Assembly: GCA_029237695.1 (NCBI GenBank)
Contig: CM055277.1
Coordinates: 38,722,242-38,786,241 of the forward strand
Reading direction: 5' to 3'
DNA length: 64,000 bases
From: Conchocele bisecta
Taxonomy: Eukaryota > Mollusca > Bivalvia > Lucinida > Thyasiridae
Numbering within the stretch: position 1 is the stretch's first letter; each line of letters starts with the position of its first letter. Made by a program: the position numbers and the translations under genes. This document shows, piece by piece, positions 44,468 through 55,849 of this stretch. The notes beneath the pieces were generated by a model. That model was not told the DNA's origin and searched no databases. It worked only from the letters and a program-made list of their open reading frames with translations.

Positions 44468-45007
44468 TGTGACCGGGCTGGTCGCTCTGTCTTAGCGATT
44501 CCCAAGGCCGGTAGAGTAAATCGGGGGTTCTCTATCTGGTTTGGACGGGTGCAGATACATGGGAGGTGAATATAGACTTTAAATACAATATTTACCATGA
44601 CATATTATTATTATTGACATGTACAAAATGTATGAACTAATCAATATGGCGTCGGGAAAAAAGTGAACGGAAAAGCTGCGTGCGCATGCAACATGCATTT
44701 GTTAGTCAGGTGACTTCCTAACAAAATAACTGCACTAGTCCTGTCAACAAATGCCTATTCTGGACTGTAATAGCCCAGTACACTACCGGTAAATCTGAAA
44801 GTGCTACATTGACTAGACCTAAAGGTACCGCTACTAGACTACAAAGACTACACATTATAAAGGCTACATTAGCCAATGAGTGGAATGAATTACAATATAT
44901 CACAAAGACAAGTTTTATATATTTTAATTCATCACCGCAAATTCCAAATACATGTACAACAGAAATGGTCAGGAAGTGGATGGGATTAAATACACACAAC
45001 TGCCACA
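44468..45007 (-). mobile_element. Gypsy 3' LTR
   Basis: On the plus strand it runs TGTGACCGGGCTGGTCGC ... AACTGCCACA, i.e. TG...CA termini on either strand; 540 bp. Colinear with 59010-59286 and 59573-60376 at roughly 94% by eye over the first 150 bp. Its high-coordinate end is followed directly by a polypurine tract complement. Confidence 0.8.
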
Positions 45008-45021
45008 TACTCCCCAGCTTT
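45008..45021 (-). promoter_or_regulatory. Polypurine tract
   Basis: The plus strand TACTCCCCAGCTTT reads AAAGCTGGGGAGTA on the minus strand, immediately upstream of the 3' LTR, the expected position of the plus-strand primer. Confidence 0.65.
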
Positions 45022-45786
45022 GCGAAAATGTCGTCCCGACTTTCATATTATACATACATGCACATGTACAAATAAAAATAAGAATATGGTAATGACACAG
45101 TAACATAACAAATGACAAGATAAATGACAATGACGAGGGTCTAGAATTACATGAACATATGACAAGGTATCACATGAGAAAACGGCAAGGTATCCAGGCA
45201 CATTATGGCATGTGACTAACGACGATCTCTCGTGAATGTAGATTAGTATGTAAGCCCGCAAATGCCTTACATTAAGGAAGATGCTAACACACATCACACC
45301 ACTGTCGATACACCACCCACGCCTCCCTCAATGAAGGTGGGTATATCGCCAAGTCATTCACCTAAGTACATAAACAAAATTAGCTGTAACCTGGCACTCA
45401 TTGGTGGTGCCTGCCCCTAATAGCTTCCTAGCTTAACAACTAAATAGCACCCTAAAAGCTGAGTACAAGCTTGTTAACTTAAGAGGCCCCAGGAATATCC
45501 ACGAGGGCCTTCCAATATGGATTCATAGAATCATAAGCGCAACATGTAACATTGTGTACATATACTAAATACACACACATTTACTATCAACGGGGTAAAT
45601 AATTAAGGGTCATGTGTATAATTCCACATATAACTATCCTAAACGACGGGAGAAATGAACGTCAGTACATATGGCAGATCTCGAAGAGCTAGTAGGTACG
45701 TTGGCACCCGCCACTCTTACACTCTTCAAGCCTCATGTCATAGTCGTGGTAGCTGTCTCATTCACGGTAGTTCGGTTGTCTGCCCA
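45022..45786 (-). other. Gypsy 3' noncoding region
   Basis: Between the integrase stop (45787) and the polypurine tract; no conserved frame or env-like membrane protein seen. Confidence 0.5.
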
Positions 45787-47159
45787 CTACAACAGTATCA
45801 CCTGGTCACGTGGTACGGTGAACACGTGTTCCTGGGCTTGTGGCAAAACACAGTCACCCGTCGTCATCCATGCAGGCTGCTTCGTCTGGCGCCGAGGTCT
45901 ACTGCTGGATGTGTCGTCCTCCGTCTCATCACTCTCAGATGATGATCGGGAACGATGCACCCCATCATCAGTCAATGATGTCGATCGAGGCAGTGGACCT
46001 GACACTCCTGTCTTCATGCGCATTGGAATGACGTACGGCGCCGCTCGGTCACGAGACACGTTAACTATTGGGGCTGGTGTGGCCTTCTGTGACCTTCTAT
46101 CTTGGGTAGGTGACACGCACATAAACGGCAGGAGAAGATTCCGGTGCACGGTTCTGGACGTCCGTTTTCGTTCATGCTCTGGGGTGACTTCGTACACGGG
46201 ATTGCCGGGGATTGGTTGACGCTTGACGATATAGGGTTGTCGTTCCCACCTGTCAGCCAGCTTCTGTTTCCCCCGAAGTCCGACATTGCGGTCTAGTACG
46301 ATGTCCTCAGGCTTGAGCACATAATGCCGAACACCCCTGTCGTACTGCCGTTTCTGGTTCCGTGCGCTCTGCTTGGACTCCTGTCCGGCCTTTGTGTATG
46401 CCAGCTCCAATCTGTAGTTGAGTTTCTGAATGTACTCAGATGGGCATTTAGCGCTGACATCATCCGGTCTGAGACCCAGGAGCGCGTATATGGCCAGACG
46501 CGGGTGTCTCCCATACATGAGGTAGTATGGGGAGTATCCCGTACTATCATGCTGTGTACAGTTGTACGCATGCACCAGGGTTGGTACATGCGCTTTCCAG
46601 TCGCTTTTCTGGTCATCCTGTAGCGTACCGAGCATCTTCAGTAGCGTCTGGTTGAAGCGTTCGACCATCCCATTTCCATGGGATGGTACGGTGTAGTCCT
46701 TGACTTACGGATTCCAGCAATGGCACACAGTCCTTCAATAATCTTCGACTCGAAGTTCTGGCCCCTGTCGCTGTGTATGGTGGCCGGAAACCCGTAGTGC
46801 ACAATGAATGAGTCGAAAAGCACCCTCGCCGTCGTCCTGGCCGTCTGATTCCTAGTCGGAATAGCCTGCGCGTAGCGCGTGAAATGGTCAATGATGACGA
46901 GGATGTTCTCGAATCCTCCCTTGGACCGTTCGAGTGACAGGTAGTCCACACATACCAGCTCCAGGGGCGCAGACGACGTGATGTTTACCAGTTCTGCGCT
47001 TCTTGTAGGTGCCGCTTTTCGCAGGATGCATCGGTTGCATGTCTTGACCTTCTCCCGCACGTACGACTCCATGCCGGCCCAGTAGAATCGTTGCTTGAAC
47101 AGCGTGATGGTTCGGTCGCGCTCTTGGTGGCCCAGTTCATCATGGAGTGCAGCGAACAC
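45787..47159 (-). pseudogene. Gypsy integrase
   Basis: The frame 47159-46638 has the HHCC zinc motif (HDELGHQ, CNRCILRK) and two catalytic acids (ELVCVDYLSL; IHSDRGQNFES). The frame 46668-45787 begins with the third, MVERFNQTLLKMLG, and has TGYSPYYLMYGRHPRL, the GPY/F-like C-terminal domain and a basic/acidic tail to the stop at 45787. One frameshift near 46660 separates Asp-Asp from Glu. Confidence 0.85.
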
Positions 47160-47174
47160 CTCATCGTATAGAAG

Positions 47175-48440
47175 TTATGGCAGAACCAGTTGTTTTACTT
47201 CTTGCCCCTGGAGTGCTGTCTTTCTGTAGAGGATGTCATTGCAAATAAGTTGATGATCCCAATTCTTGATGTATCGTCTATCAATAGCCTCGGCGCCAGC
47301 CCGCGTAGCGGACGGACGGTCGCCTCTCTTGATAGAGTCGATGATATCATGAATCTGGGGATCTGCCATCTGCACCTTCCTCCAGTCTGTTGACCAGCTC
47401 TGCAGGTGGGTCTTGTACCACGCTGTCCAGCAACTTGACACTGTTGATCGAAGGTCCAACGCTAACCACATGGGGAGTGTCCTCTGCTGAGATAACCGAT
47501 ACCGCCTGGCAAACTGCCATCAGCACCGGTGTAACGACGACTGTTGTGCGTCGGGACAACCCATCAGCATCGTTGTTGTTCTTAGCAGTACGGTAGCTGA
47601 TGGTGAAATCGTAATTGGCAAGTGCCGCCACCCATCGTTGGCCCGTCGCATCCAACTTCGCCGTAGTCAGGATATACGTGAGGGGATTGTTGTCAGTGAC
47701 GACGGATAACTTTGTTCCATACAGATAGTCGTGCAGCTTGTTCGTGATCGCCCACTTCAACGCCAGGAATTCAAGTTTATGAGCCGGGTAGTTTTTCTCG
47801 GATGGCTTCCACCATAGGCTACCACTCGATCCTTCCCGTCCTGTCGCTGGTACAATACCGCTCATAATCGACTGGCGGATGCGTCGCTGTGTACCATGGA
47901 CGGCAAGTCGTAGTTGGCATATGCCAATACTGGCGGATTAGTCAGCTGGTCGACCAACGAGTCAAATGCAGTCTGCCGCAACTCGGACCAGACGAATGGT
48001 GTTCTCGGTTTCTTGCTCTTGGGAGTCTTGGCGGTTGAGAGTCCCACCAGCAGATCATTCAAGGGCCGTGCGAGGGTGGCGTATCCCTTTATGAAGCGGC
48101 GGTAATAGCCGGTGAATCCCAGGAACTTCCTGACTTCCTTGGCAAACTTTGGTACAGGCCAGTCCTTCACAACTTGTATCTTCGTGGGGTCCGTCTTGAT
48201 GCCATCCTCGGACACCACGTGGCCTAGGTAGACTACCTCGCGCCGAAAGAACTCGCATTTGCATGTTTTCAACTTTAAGTTGAATTTCCGCAGTTGCGAG
48301 AAGAAAGCTTCCAGGCGCCGGACATGCTCGTCAAAGTCTGACGAAAAGATTATAATATCATCTAGGTATATTAGACACTCTTGCAAGTGCATGTTACCCA
48401 TACCTCTTTCAGCCTCAGAAAAGTAGCCGGCGCATTGCAT
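47175..48440 (-). pseudogene. Gypsy reverse transcriptase (3' half), RNase H and linker
   Basis: The frame 48440-47862 has LIYLDDIIIFSSDFDEHV (YLDD catalytic pair), KCEFFRREVVYLGHVVSEDG and VRKFLGFTGYYRRFIKGYA. After an indel near 47865, the frame down to 47347 has NYPAHKLEFLALKWAI, VVTDNNPLTYIL and NNDADGLSRR, the RNase H core with its acidic residues. 47471-47175 is the linker before integrase (DILYRKTALQGQEVKQLVLP). Three frames in total. Confidence 0.85.
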
Positions 48441-49760
48441 AGACCAAATGGCATTCTATTAGCTTCATAGAAGCCAATTGATCCAACCTGGAATGCTGTA
48501 TTCTGCTTGTCCTCTTCCCGAAGTTCCACCTGTCAGTAGCCGGCTTTAAGATCTAGCTTTGTGAAATACTTCGAGCCTGCTAGGAGGTGCAGAGTTTCTT
48601 CGATCCGGGGAATCGCATACGCGTCCTTTGTAGTTCGTTGATTCAGTTTGCGGTAATCAATGCAAAATCGGATGGTTCGGTCTTTTTTTCCGCACGATTA
48701 CCACATTGGAGGAATATGGGCTGCTCGATTCGCGGAGTGCCCCGGCTTTCAGCATCTCAGCCACATGCTCGCCGTGGACTTCTTGGATCAGGCCTGGCGG
48801 TACCCTTCTGTAGGGTTCTTTGAATGGCTTGTCGTTCTCTAAGTGGATTTCATGTCGGATCACGTCGGTGTGTCCGAGATCGGTGGGTCCCTGCGAAAAT
48901 ATGTCCTGCCATCGCGACATCATGCGGGTTACTGCGGATTTCTGGTCACTGGTCAACGACGATGCTTCCAGATACACCCCATATGTAGACTCGGCCGTGT
49001 TCGCCCCCTCAGTTGTCGTTGTTTGCTGACTGACATGTGCCATTTGGGACTTATCATTGTCAGCAACAGGACAACTGCGACGAACATTCACTTCTTGGAG
49101 TTCGCAGACAATCGACTTTGTTGGAATGGTGATAGTACGTGCTGACAAGTTGCATATTCTGACTGGTACCCATGATGTTTTTCCAGGGTTCTTCAAACTG
49201 ACGACCCTCGGACATGCGGATACTCGTGACGTGTACTCTTGCTGGCAGCGCTCTGTCACGGCGCTATCCACTTGCTTCGTCTTTCGTATTAATCCGGTGA
49301 TTTTCCTGGTCTCCATATGTCTCAGGGTAAACTTGGATGTCGTACGCACAAGACCTATCGAGTTGTGCAAAATTGCCTCAAATGCCAATGCCCACTGCTC
49401 CGGAATCTGGCTGCTTTCGTCGTCCATGGTGCTGAACCTGCACAACCGTATACTGTTGGTACCCACTATGACCGGTACGCGTTTATTTAACTCGGTTCCT
49501 GGGACAACCAATAACGGTATGTGCAATGATTCCCCTTGCGTAAATGGTACAGTGACATCTACTTCTATGTACCCTATATAGGGAAGTTCATGTCCATTTG
49601 CTACCTCGACACGCAAGTCCAGTTCATCTAGGTTGTGTATAATCGGGCTTGGTTCGAAGTTTTCACAAAACTTAGCACTGACGGTGCTGACCATCGACCC
49701 CGAGTCAATGAGTGCCCGAGTCTCTACTCATTCGATGCCAATTACATCTACATTTGCATC
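48440..49760 (-). pseudogene. Gypsy protease and reverse transcriptase N-terminal half
   Basis: Retropepsin core RALIDSGSMVSTVSAKFCENF at 49720-49660 with the DSG active site, preceded by a stop at 49728-49730. The RT connection follows: VIRHEIHLENDKPFKEPYR, LKAGALRESSSPYSSNVVIV. An indel at the A/T run near 48685 shifts frame into FCIDYRKLNQRTTKDAYAIP, FTKLDLKAGY, then TGA where the family has Trp, and RMPFGLCNAPATF. Another indel near 48430 follows. Confidence 0.85.
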
Positions 49761-49829
49761 GCCGACCAGTCTGGACATTAGGTTTTCATTAGGGCTGGCC
49801 GCTGATCTGCCCTTTGACAGTGACATCTG

Positions 49830-52104
49830 CTAGTTTAAAGACCCGTCTGGCCTATTCTGTGGTTGTTCTGGCGCTCGAACCTGTGGTTCCGGTGTCTGGT
49901 TCTTCTTCCTGGTATACCACGTTCCACCCTGACTTCTATTCCTGCTCATATTGTTCATCTTCTGCTCCATTCTTTCCATCCGGGCTAGCAAGTCAGCGAA
50001 CATACTCTTGTCTTTGTTCAACTGGATCTGTTGCTGTTGTATTGTCTCCTGATTCTCTTTTCCTGATCTCATCGCTTTACTGTCTTTCCTGTTCGTCTCA
50101 ATCTCACATTCTTCTGAGCGCACTTTCTTTCGCATTCCTTAGCTCGTCGCTCTGTAATCCCCTCCATAATTTGATCCTCAACATCTCATTCCTCTGTTCT
50201 GGATGAATTTGGCCCTTCCTAATCGCTTTCTGAAGGAACCCCTCTAAGCGAAGGCCCCATGACGTCACAGTCTCTTTATCAGTCTGTCTGGAGCTGTACA
50301 ATCGCTGTAGAACAGATTCTCCACTGACCACGTTGTCAAATACACTCTCCATCTTTTCGATGATTGCCTGAGCCGTCGCAAGTGGTCCCAGCGGTAGGAG
50401 TACCCGTTTCGCTTCTCCTTTGAGAGACTGTCGGATGGCTTGGCTAACCAGGTAATCCGGGTAGGTGTTGATGATGCACTCAACCTCCAATGTCCAAATC
50501 TCAAACGAGCACTCATTCTTGGGGATTGGTTCCATCCCAGAGAAAGAGGTTACGGTTGGCTTGACATAAACGTTTACTGGCCCATCCTTGTTCATCAGAA
50601 ATGTGTTACCCAATCTGCTTCTTGACTGATCCGTCGGTATCTGCTCGGATTCCTTTTGTTGCTCCTCGTTTCTCTGGATCTCTTCTTGTATGGCGTGTGC
50701 CAGTCTCTGTTCGGCTTCAAAGAGCATCCCTAAACGATATGTTGTGGGATTCTGTTCTTGTTGCCTCTGTATATCAGCTTCACAATTCATTAGGCGTTCC
50801 TGTTGATCGTGGATCCCTTGTTCCCTTTCTCGTTGCTGATTGGCACACTTTCTTAGTTCCATGTGCTCTTGTTCTTTTCGTATCCTCTCTTGGACTGCAC
50901 GTTCCCTTATGTCATCCTCTTCTTTAAAATCCCTTAATGTCTGCTCGCTTTGTCCATTTTTCAGCTGAGCTTGTATCTCTTGCTCTCTTTTCCGTTGCTC
51001 GGCGGCTTGTCTTTGTAGTTCCCTCTGTTATTGTTATCGCTCCTTCAGTAACCTTGCTCGTACTTCATAGTCCTTCATATCATCCTCTGCCCTCAAGTTC
51101 CTTAGCATATGTTGTCTTTGCTCCCCTTCCATCTGCTTCTGTCTCATTTCCAGCTTGTACATCCGATCGATTATTTTCTGTTCCTCCGTTTCCTGTCTCT
51201 GTCGTTCCATCAATATATCTTCTTCCTTCTTTTTCATCAGAGTGTATTCCCTTCTCCAATTGTCCTCCATATGTCGCTGTTTGGACTCTATAGCGTGTAG
51301 TCTACTGATTCTATTTCTTTCTTCATCTATCAGCCGTTGATTCTCCAACTCCATCTCTTGTTCCTTCCTCCTCAGAAACAGGATTCTCTCTCTGACTCTT
51401 TGTTCAACTTCAATGTCTGCTCTCTTTAGTTGAGCCAATCGTTCTTCTGCTTTTCTTTCTTCTAGCAGATATCGTATATCCCTAGCCGAGGAATCCATCA
51501 TCTCATACGGTTTATTGGCAGGTGTCTGCTTGTGATCCTCTGGTGCTTCCAGGAAAATGGGAAGCCTAGTACTATCTCGGCCCTCATATGCAGTACGAAC
51601 TGTCGTTCTTGCATTCTTGTCTATCAGGACATCATCAACACCACGCTTCTGAGTACCGGTGGATGGTTTTGCACCAGCACTGGCCTCGAAGGTTGGTGTT
51701 CCGGTGTAGCTATATACATCACTGTATGGGATCCTATCCTTACTGCAGGGTATGGCGGCTACATCCTCTTTCTCGAGTGTGGTATCCAGGGAGCCAGCCA
51801 GGTAGTGACTTAGTAGTCGCGGTTCTGGGTAACTACTACCGACTGCAACCTTCTCACGGGGTGCCGGGGTCGATTTGCTGTGTAGCTTCTCATCATAGCC
51901 GGAGAAGGTATGATGACTTCCATCTAATTCATCCGAAAAGCTGTCAGACTTTCGTACCGCTTTTCCTGTTGTGAGAGGTGTTGACGCAGATCGGTCCTGT
52001 TTATGATACCTGTCTACGGAATCATCTACGAAAGTCAGCTTGCTGACAGGACTGGTATCACGCAGACGTGTGTTGGGTTCAGTAGTTCCCTTGTACGACG
52101 TCGT
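49830..52104 (-). pseudogene. Gypsy gag, C-terminal portion (coiled coil and capsid-like domain)
   Basis: The open frame continues from the LINE-split N-terminal part through a long charged coiled coil (51501-51034, rich in E, R, K and Q), then two close in-frame stops (51034-51036 and 51028-51030), then 50862-50104 with VTSFSGMEPIPKNECSFEIW, a capsid-like domain resembling PNMA/ZCCHC-type Gag (LLPLGPLATAQAIIEKMESV, RLEGFLQKAIRKG). A final frame 50135-49830 ends the polyprotein. I see no CCHC zinc knuckle. Confidence 0.7.
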
Positions 52105-52115
52105 ACCTGATGGAC
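52105..52115. repeat. Target-site duplication, left copy
   Basis: ACCTGATGGAC, identical to 55536-55546 on the other side of the LINE. Confidence 0.85.
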
Positions 52116-53489
52116 AATTTAGATTTTGATATTTTGTGCTTGACAGAAACTCATCTATCGCAAATCATAGAAACATCGTCCATACAACTTGAGGGATTTG
52201 ACCAAATATTTAGGAAAGACAACTCTGCACACTGTGGATTACTTATATATGTTACATGTTCAATGATATCCAAACGAATAGTCGATTTAGAAACGTTCTT
52301 ACCCGAATCAATATGGATTCAAATTACTGATAAAAATGGCACATTTCTTGTATGCAATGTTTACCGCCCACCACACACAGCAAATGACTTTTGGGAACGA
52401 CTGAATATATGCATAGAACGGGCATCCGAAATAACCAAACATATAATAATAGTAGGTGATATAAATGAAGATCAACTTAATCCAACCAGCAACAAGTTTA
52501 GAAGTTTTATTATGATTAACAATATGAAAAACATAATAAATGAACCGACTAGGGTGACAGATCTAACGCAGACACTGATCGACCCCATTGCAGTTACTGC
52601 AGAAGTATCCGTATACGATAGTGGAATCATCAAAACTCCATCGGAAATTAGTGATCATTATGGCACATATGCATATATATATTGTAACTTACCGTCTGCA
52701 ACTCCGTTTAAAAGAAAAGTCTGGAATTATAAACGAGCTAATTATAACATATTAAATATGATGATACAAACAACAGATTGGTCATTTATTAATAATGAGG
52801 GTAGCTTAAACATAGCTTGTGAATCCTTCCAAAATAAATTTATGGAAATTTTGCATGTATGTATTCCGACTAGTCTTGTTACAATACGCCCTAATGACTG
52901 GTATAATTCATTAATACGTAAAACATCTCGCCAGCGTGACCGTCAAAAAACAACAGCTTTACGCACCAAAAATGAACAAGATTGGAAGACATATAAACAA
53001 TTACGTCACAAAGTAAATAATATGAAAAAATATGCAAAACAAACATTTTATGACAATTTAGAATTTACAATGCAAGATCTTAATGCTACTAATCCCCGTG
53101 AATACTGGAAAATAGTAAAAATGTTGGTGAAAGAAAATTCAAAAAATTGTGATACAATTCCACCTCTTTGTAAATCAGACAACACGTATACATTCACCGA
53201 CACTGAAAAGGCTGAAGTATTGAATGAATATTTTCTTTCAATATCTACAGTAGATGATACAAACGTGGCTTTGCCGATTTTTTTATCTCGAACAAATGAT
53301 AGAATAAGAACAATTTCGATTAAAGAGAAAGATGTGAAAGATATAATTTCAATATTAAATGTTCATAAAGCAACTGGACCTGATGAAATCAGTCATAGGA
53401 TGCTTAAAGAAACTTCCTCTACTATATGTAAACCTCTCGCATTACTTTTCAATCGATCAATACAGGAAGGTGTATATCCTGAGAAATGA
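52110..53489 (+). pseudogene. LINE endonuclease and reverse transcriptase fingers
   Basis: The frame opens at 52110 only because the duplicated target supplies an ATG. It reads DFDILCLTETHL (E of the endonuclease), CNVYRPPH, IIIVGDINEDQL (in place of GDFN), ISDHYGTYAYIY (SDH catalytic motif), then the linker and VHKATGPDEISHRMLKE, the RT start. TGA at 53487-53489 stands where the family reads Trp (PEKW). Confidence 0.85.
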
Positions 53490-54812
53490 AAATATGCTAA
53501 TGTTATGCCACTTTTCAAAAAAGGTGAACGAGACCAACCCTCAAATTACAGACCTATTTCTTTGATTAGCTGTGTAGGCAAAGTTATGGAACGAATTGTA
53601 TTTAAATATGTTTACAACCACCTACACTCCAACAATTTGATTTACAAAAACCAATCCGGATTTTTACATGGTCATTCAACCGTATATCAACTGATTGACA
53701 TATACAATCAGATATGCAAAGCAATAGATGAACGAAAACACACATGTATCGTTTTTTGTGACATATCGAAAGCATTTGATAGAGTTTGGCATACAGGTCT
53801 TCTATATAAATTGAAACAGAATGGTAGATAGGCAATCTTCATAGTTGGTTTGGAAATTATTTATCAAACAGATCACAGAAGGTTTTTGTAGGTTCATCCT
53901 TTTCTGAAAACAAAGTAATAAGTGCAGGTGTTCCACAAGGATCGGTTCTTGGTCCTCTTCTCTTTTTGATATATGTAAATGATATTGCTGACAATCTAAT
54001 CAGTACAACCAGACTTTTTGCCGATGACTCATCTATTGCAGTTTCAACACCAGTCATGAATATAATAGAACATAATATAAATCACGACTTAGATAAATTA
54101 GCGGAATGGTCAAACCAGTGGCTTGTGAAGTTCAACCCCTCTAAAACTGACGCAATGATATGTTCACTAGTAAGACATGTAGATCCAGCTCTATATTTTA
54201 ATAACGTCCAACTCCAATTTGTCGAACATCACAAACACTTGGGGTTAACTCTTAGTCAGGATGGAACCTGGCATGAACATATTTCAAATATTATTGTATC
54301 AGCTTCTAAGGTATTAGGTTCTATGAAGATGCTTAAATTTAAACTGAATAGAAATATTAAATCAAATATATATATCTTACATGAGACCAATTGTTGAGTA
54401 TGCAGCAATTGTTTGGGACAGTTGTACCCAATATGAACGTGATTCCCTTGACAAACTGCAATATGAAGCAGCTAGAACAGTTACTGGTCTAACCCGTTCA
54501 GTTTCAATTAATAAACTTGTCCAAGAAATTGGATGGGTGTCGCTATCAGACCGGAGAAAAATACAAAAATTAGTGTTAATATTCAAAGAAAAGGCAGGTA
54601 AACTTCCAACCTATCTACACGAGCTGTTCCCACAACTAGTCGAAGAAAATAATCCATATGAATTGCGTAATAGGAACAATTTTATTACATTAGCCAGGCG
54701 AACAGAAATCTACTCTAAATCTTTTATACCATCTTCATTAGCATTATGGAACGAGTTAGATGACGAAATTAAGAATTCCCCCTCCTTAGTAAAACATTTA
54801 AAGCCAAACTAA
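53490..54812 (+). pseudogene. LINE reverse transcriptase palm, thumb and C-terminus
   Basis: 53505-53831: PLFKKGERDQPSNYRPISLI, NQSGFLHGHSTV, CIVFCDISKAFDRVWH (motif A Asp). An indel near 53823 then leads to VISAGVPQGSVLGPLLFLIY, TTRLFADDSSIAV (catalytic FADD) and FNPSKTDAMI to about 54380. After another indel, 54381-54812 reads RPIVEYAAIVWD, LDKLQYEAARTVTGLTR and FIPSSLALWNELDD, ending at TAA. No endonuclease-inactivating feature is visible beyond the breaks. Confidence 0.85.
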
Positions 54813-55535
54813 AACAGCTGTTCAAACCGGCAATTGTTCCAGCATACTACCTGATAGGTGAAAGAACACAATCAGTTTATCACGCCCGCATAAGAAATCA
54901 ATGTAGCAATTTAAATTCAGATCTATTTATAAATCATCTACGAGAACACAAGACGTTGAAAATGCCGAGCACTACTTTTTCAAATGCACATCATTCAACC
55001 AACAACGCCATCAAATGTTTACCACAACTCGTCAACACAACCCCTTGTCAATAGATACTATACTGTTTGGAGACGAGTCAAAAGAATATGAATCTAATGC
55101 TACCATTTTCAAAGAAGTTCAGCGCTACATAAAACTCGTTTTAATAATTTTAATAATGAGTAGACTCACTAACATGTTCCTGTTTTATAGGGAAAATAAT
55201 CAACTTACATAGTGGCCCAATTTTTGGATGTCAAGCGGTCTGAATTCACTGGAGAGTGCAACACGAATATATATGCATGCTAGTTTTGTTGTGTTTTTTT
55301 TTCGTTTTTTTTTTGTACATGTTTATTGCTCTATATATCATTACATTATACCGTATATTTCACCGCCATTATACCACATGTTTAATACTTGTAATAAGCA
55401 TTTGGCAAGGGCTGTAGCTAACGTTGTAAAAACTTGTAGCCCAACCCGTTTGCTCTCTTTACCAGAAATTTGTTTATTGTACAATTATTGTAAATTGTAA
55501 AAAAAAAAATGAGCAATAAAATATGTTTAAACTAA
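54813..55535 (+). other. LINE 3' UTR
   Basis: From the stop to the A-rich end. It contains remnants of a C-terminal tail frame (HLREHKTLKM at about 54935) and no other gene. Confidence 0.6.
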
Positions 55536-55546
55536 ACCTGATGGAC
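55536..55546. repeat. Target-site duplication, right copy
   Basis: ACCTGATGGAC, identical to 52105-52115. Confidence 0.85.
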
Positions 55547-55835
55547 TCTGACCAACAGCGTTTGATGTACCTTTCCGTTGTTCTACGGAGCTGTATACCT
55601 TCTGTCCATCGTCTCTGACATCTCTGCATCTCATCTCCTCCTCTGCTCTTAACAGCTCCCTGTTCTTCCGCCTAACAACTATTTCGTCCATACTGGTATC
55701 TGCCAGCTGTGATCGCTCCATGTCTATATCTTCGACATAGCCAGTCCATTCTTCTTTCTCTGCATCTCCCATAGCTATCTCCACTTTCAAATTTCTGAGC
55801 TCTCGCTCTCCGATTCTCGCCAATACTATTGTCAA
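55547..55835 (-). pseudogene. Gypsy gag, N-terminal portion
   Basis: Starts MTIVLARIGERELRNLKVEI and is rich in E/R/K. The frame runs into the LINE at 55546. Skipping the LINE and one copy of the duplicated 11 bp, the frame stays open on the other side at 52104, which supports one original gag frame. Confidence 0.65.
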
Positions 55836-55849
55836 GGCGCGGGAAAATA

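Larger units (their letters stand above)
52116..55535 (+). mobile_element. LINE (Jockey/CR1-like) inserted into Gypsy gag
   Basis: 5'-truncated at the start of the endonuclease domain, with a 3' A-rich end (A11 at about 55498-55509, AATAAA, then TTTAAACTA). Bounded exactly by the 11-bp duplication ACCTGATGGAC. 3.42 kb. Opposite in orientation to the host Gypsy element. Confidence 0.9.

Noticed and set aside
45671..46219. 182-codon plus-strand frame
   Set aside because: Antisense shadow of the Gypsy integrase C-terminus.
49057..49581. 174-codon plus-strand frame
   Set aside because: Antisense shadow of the Gypsy protease/RT frame, which has clear motifs on the minus strand.
53487..53489. TGA at a conserved Trp as evidence of a variant genetic code or selenocysteine
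   Set aside because: Adjacent frameshifts and other stops show simple decay, and no SECIS-like structure was noted.
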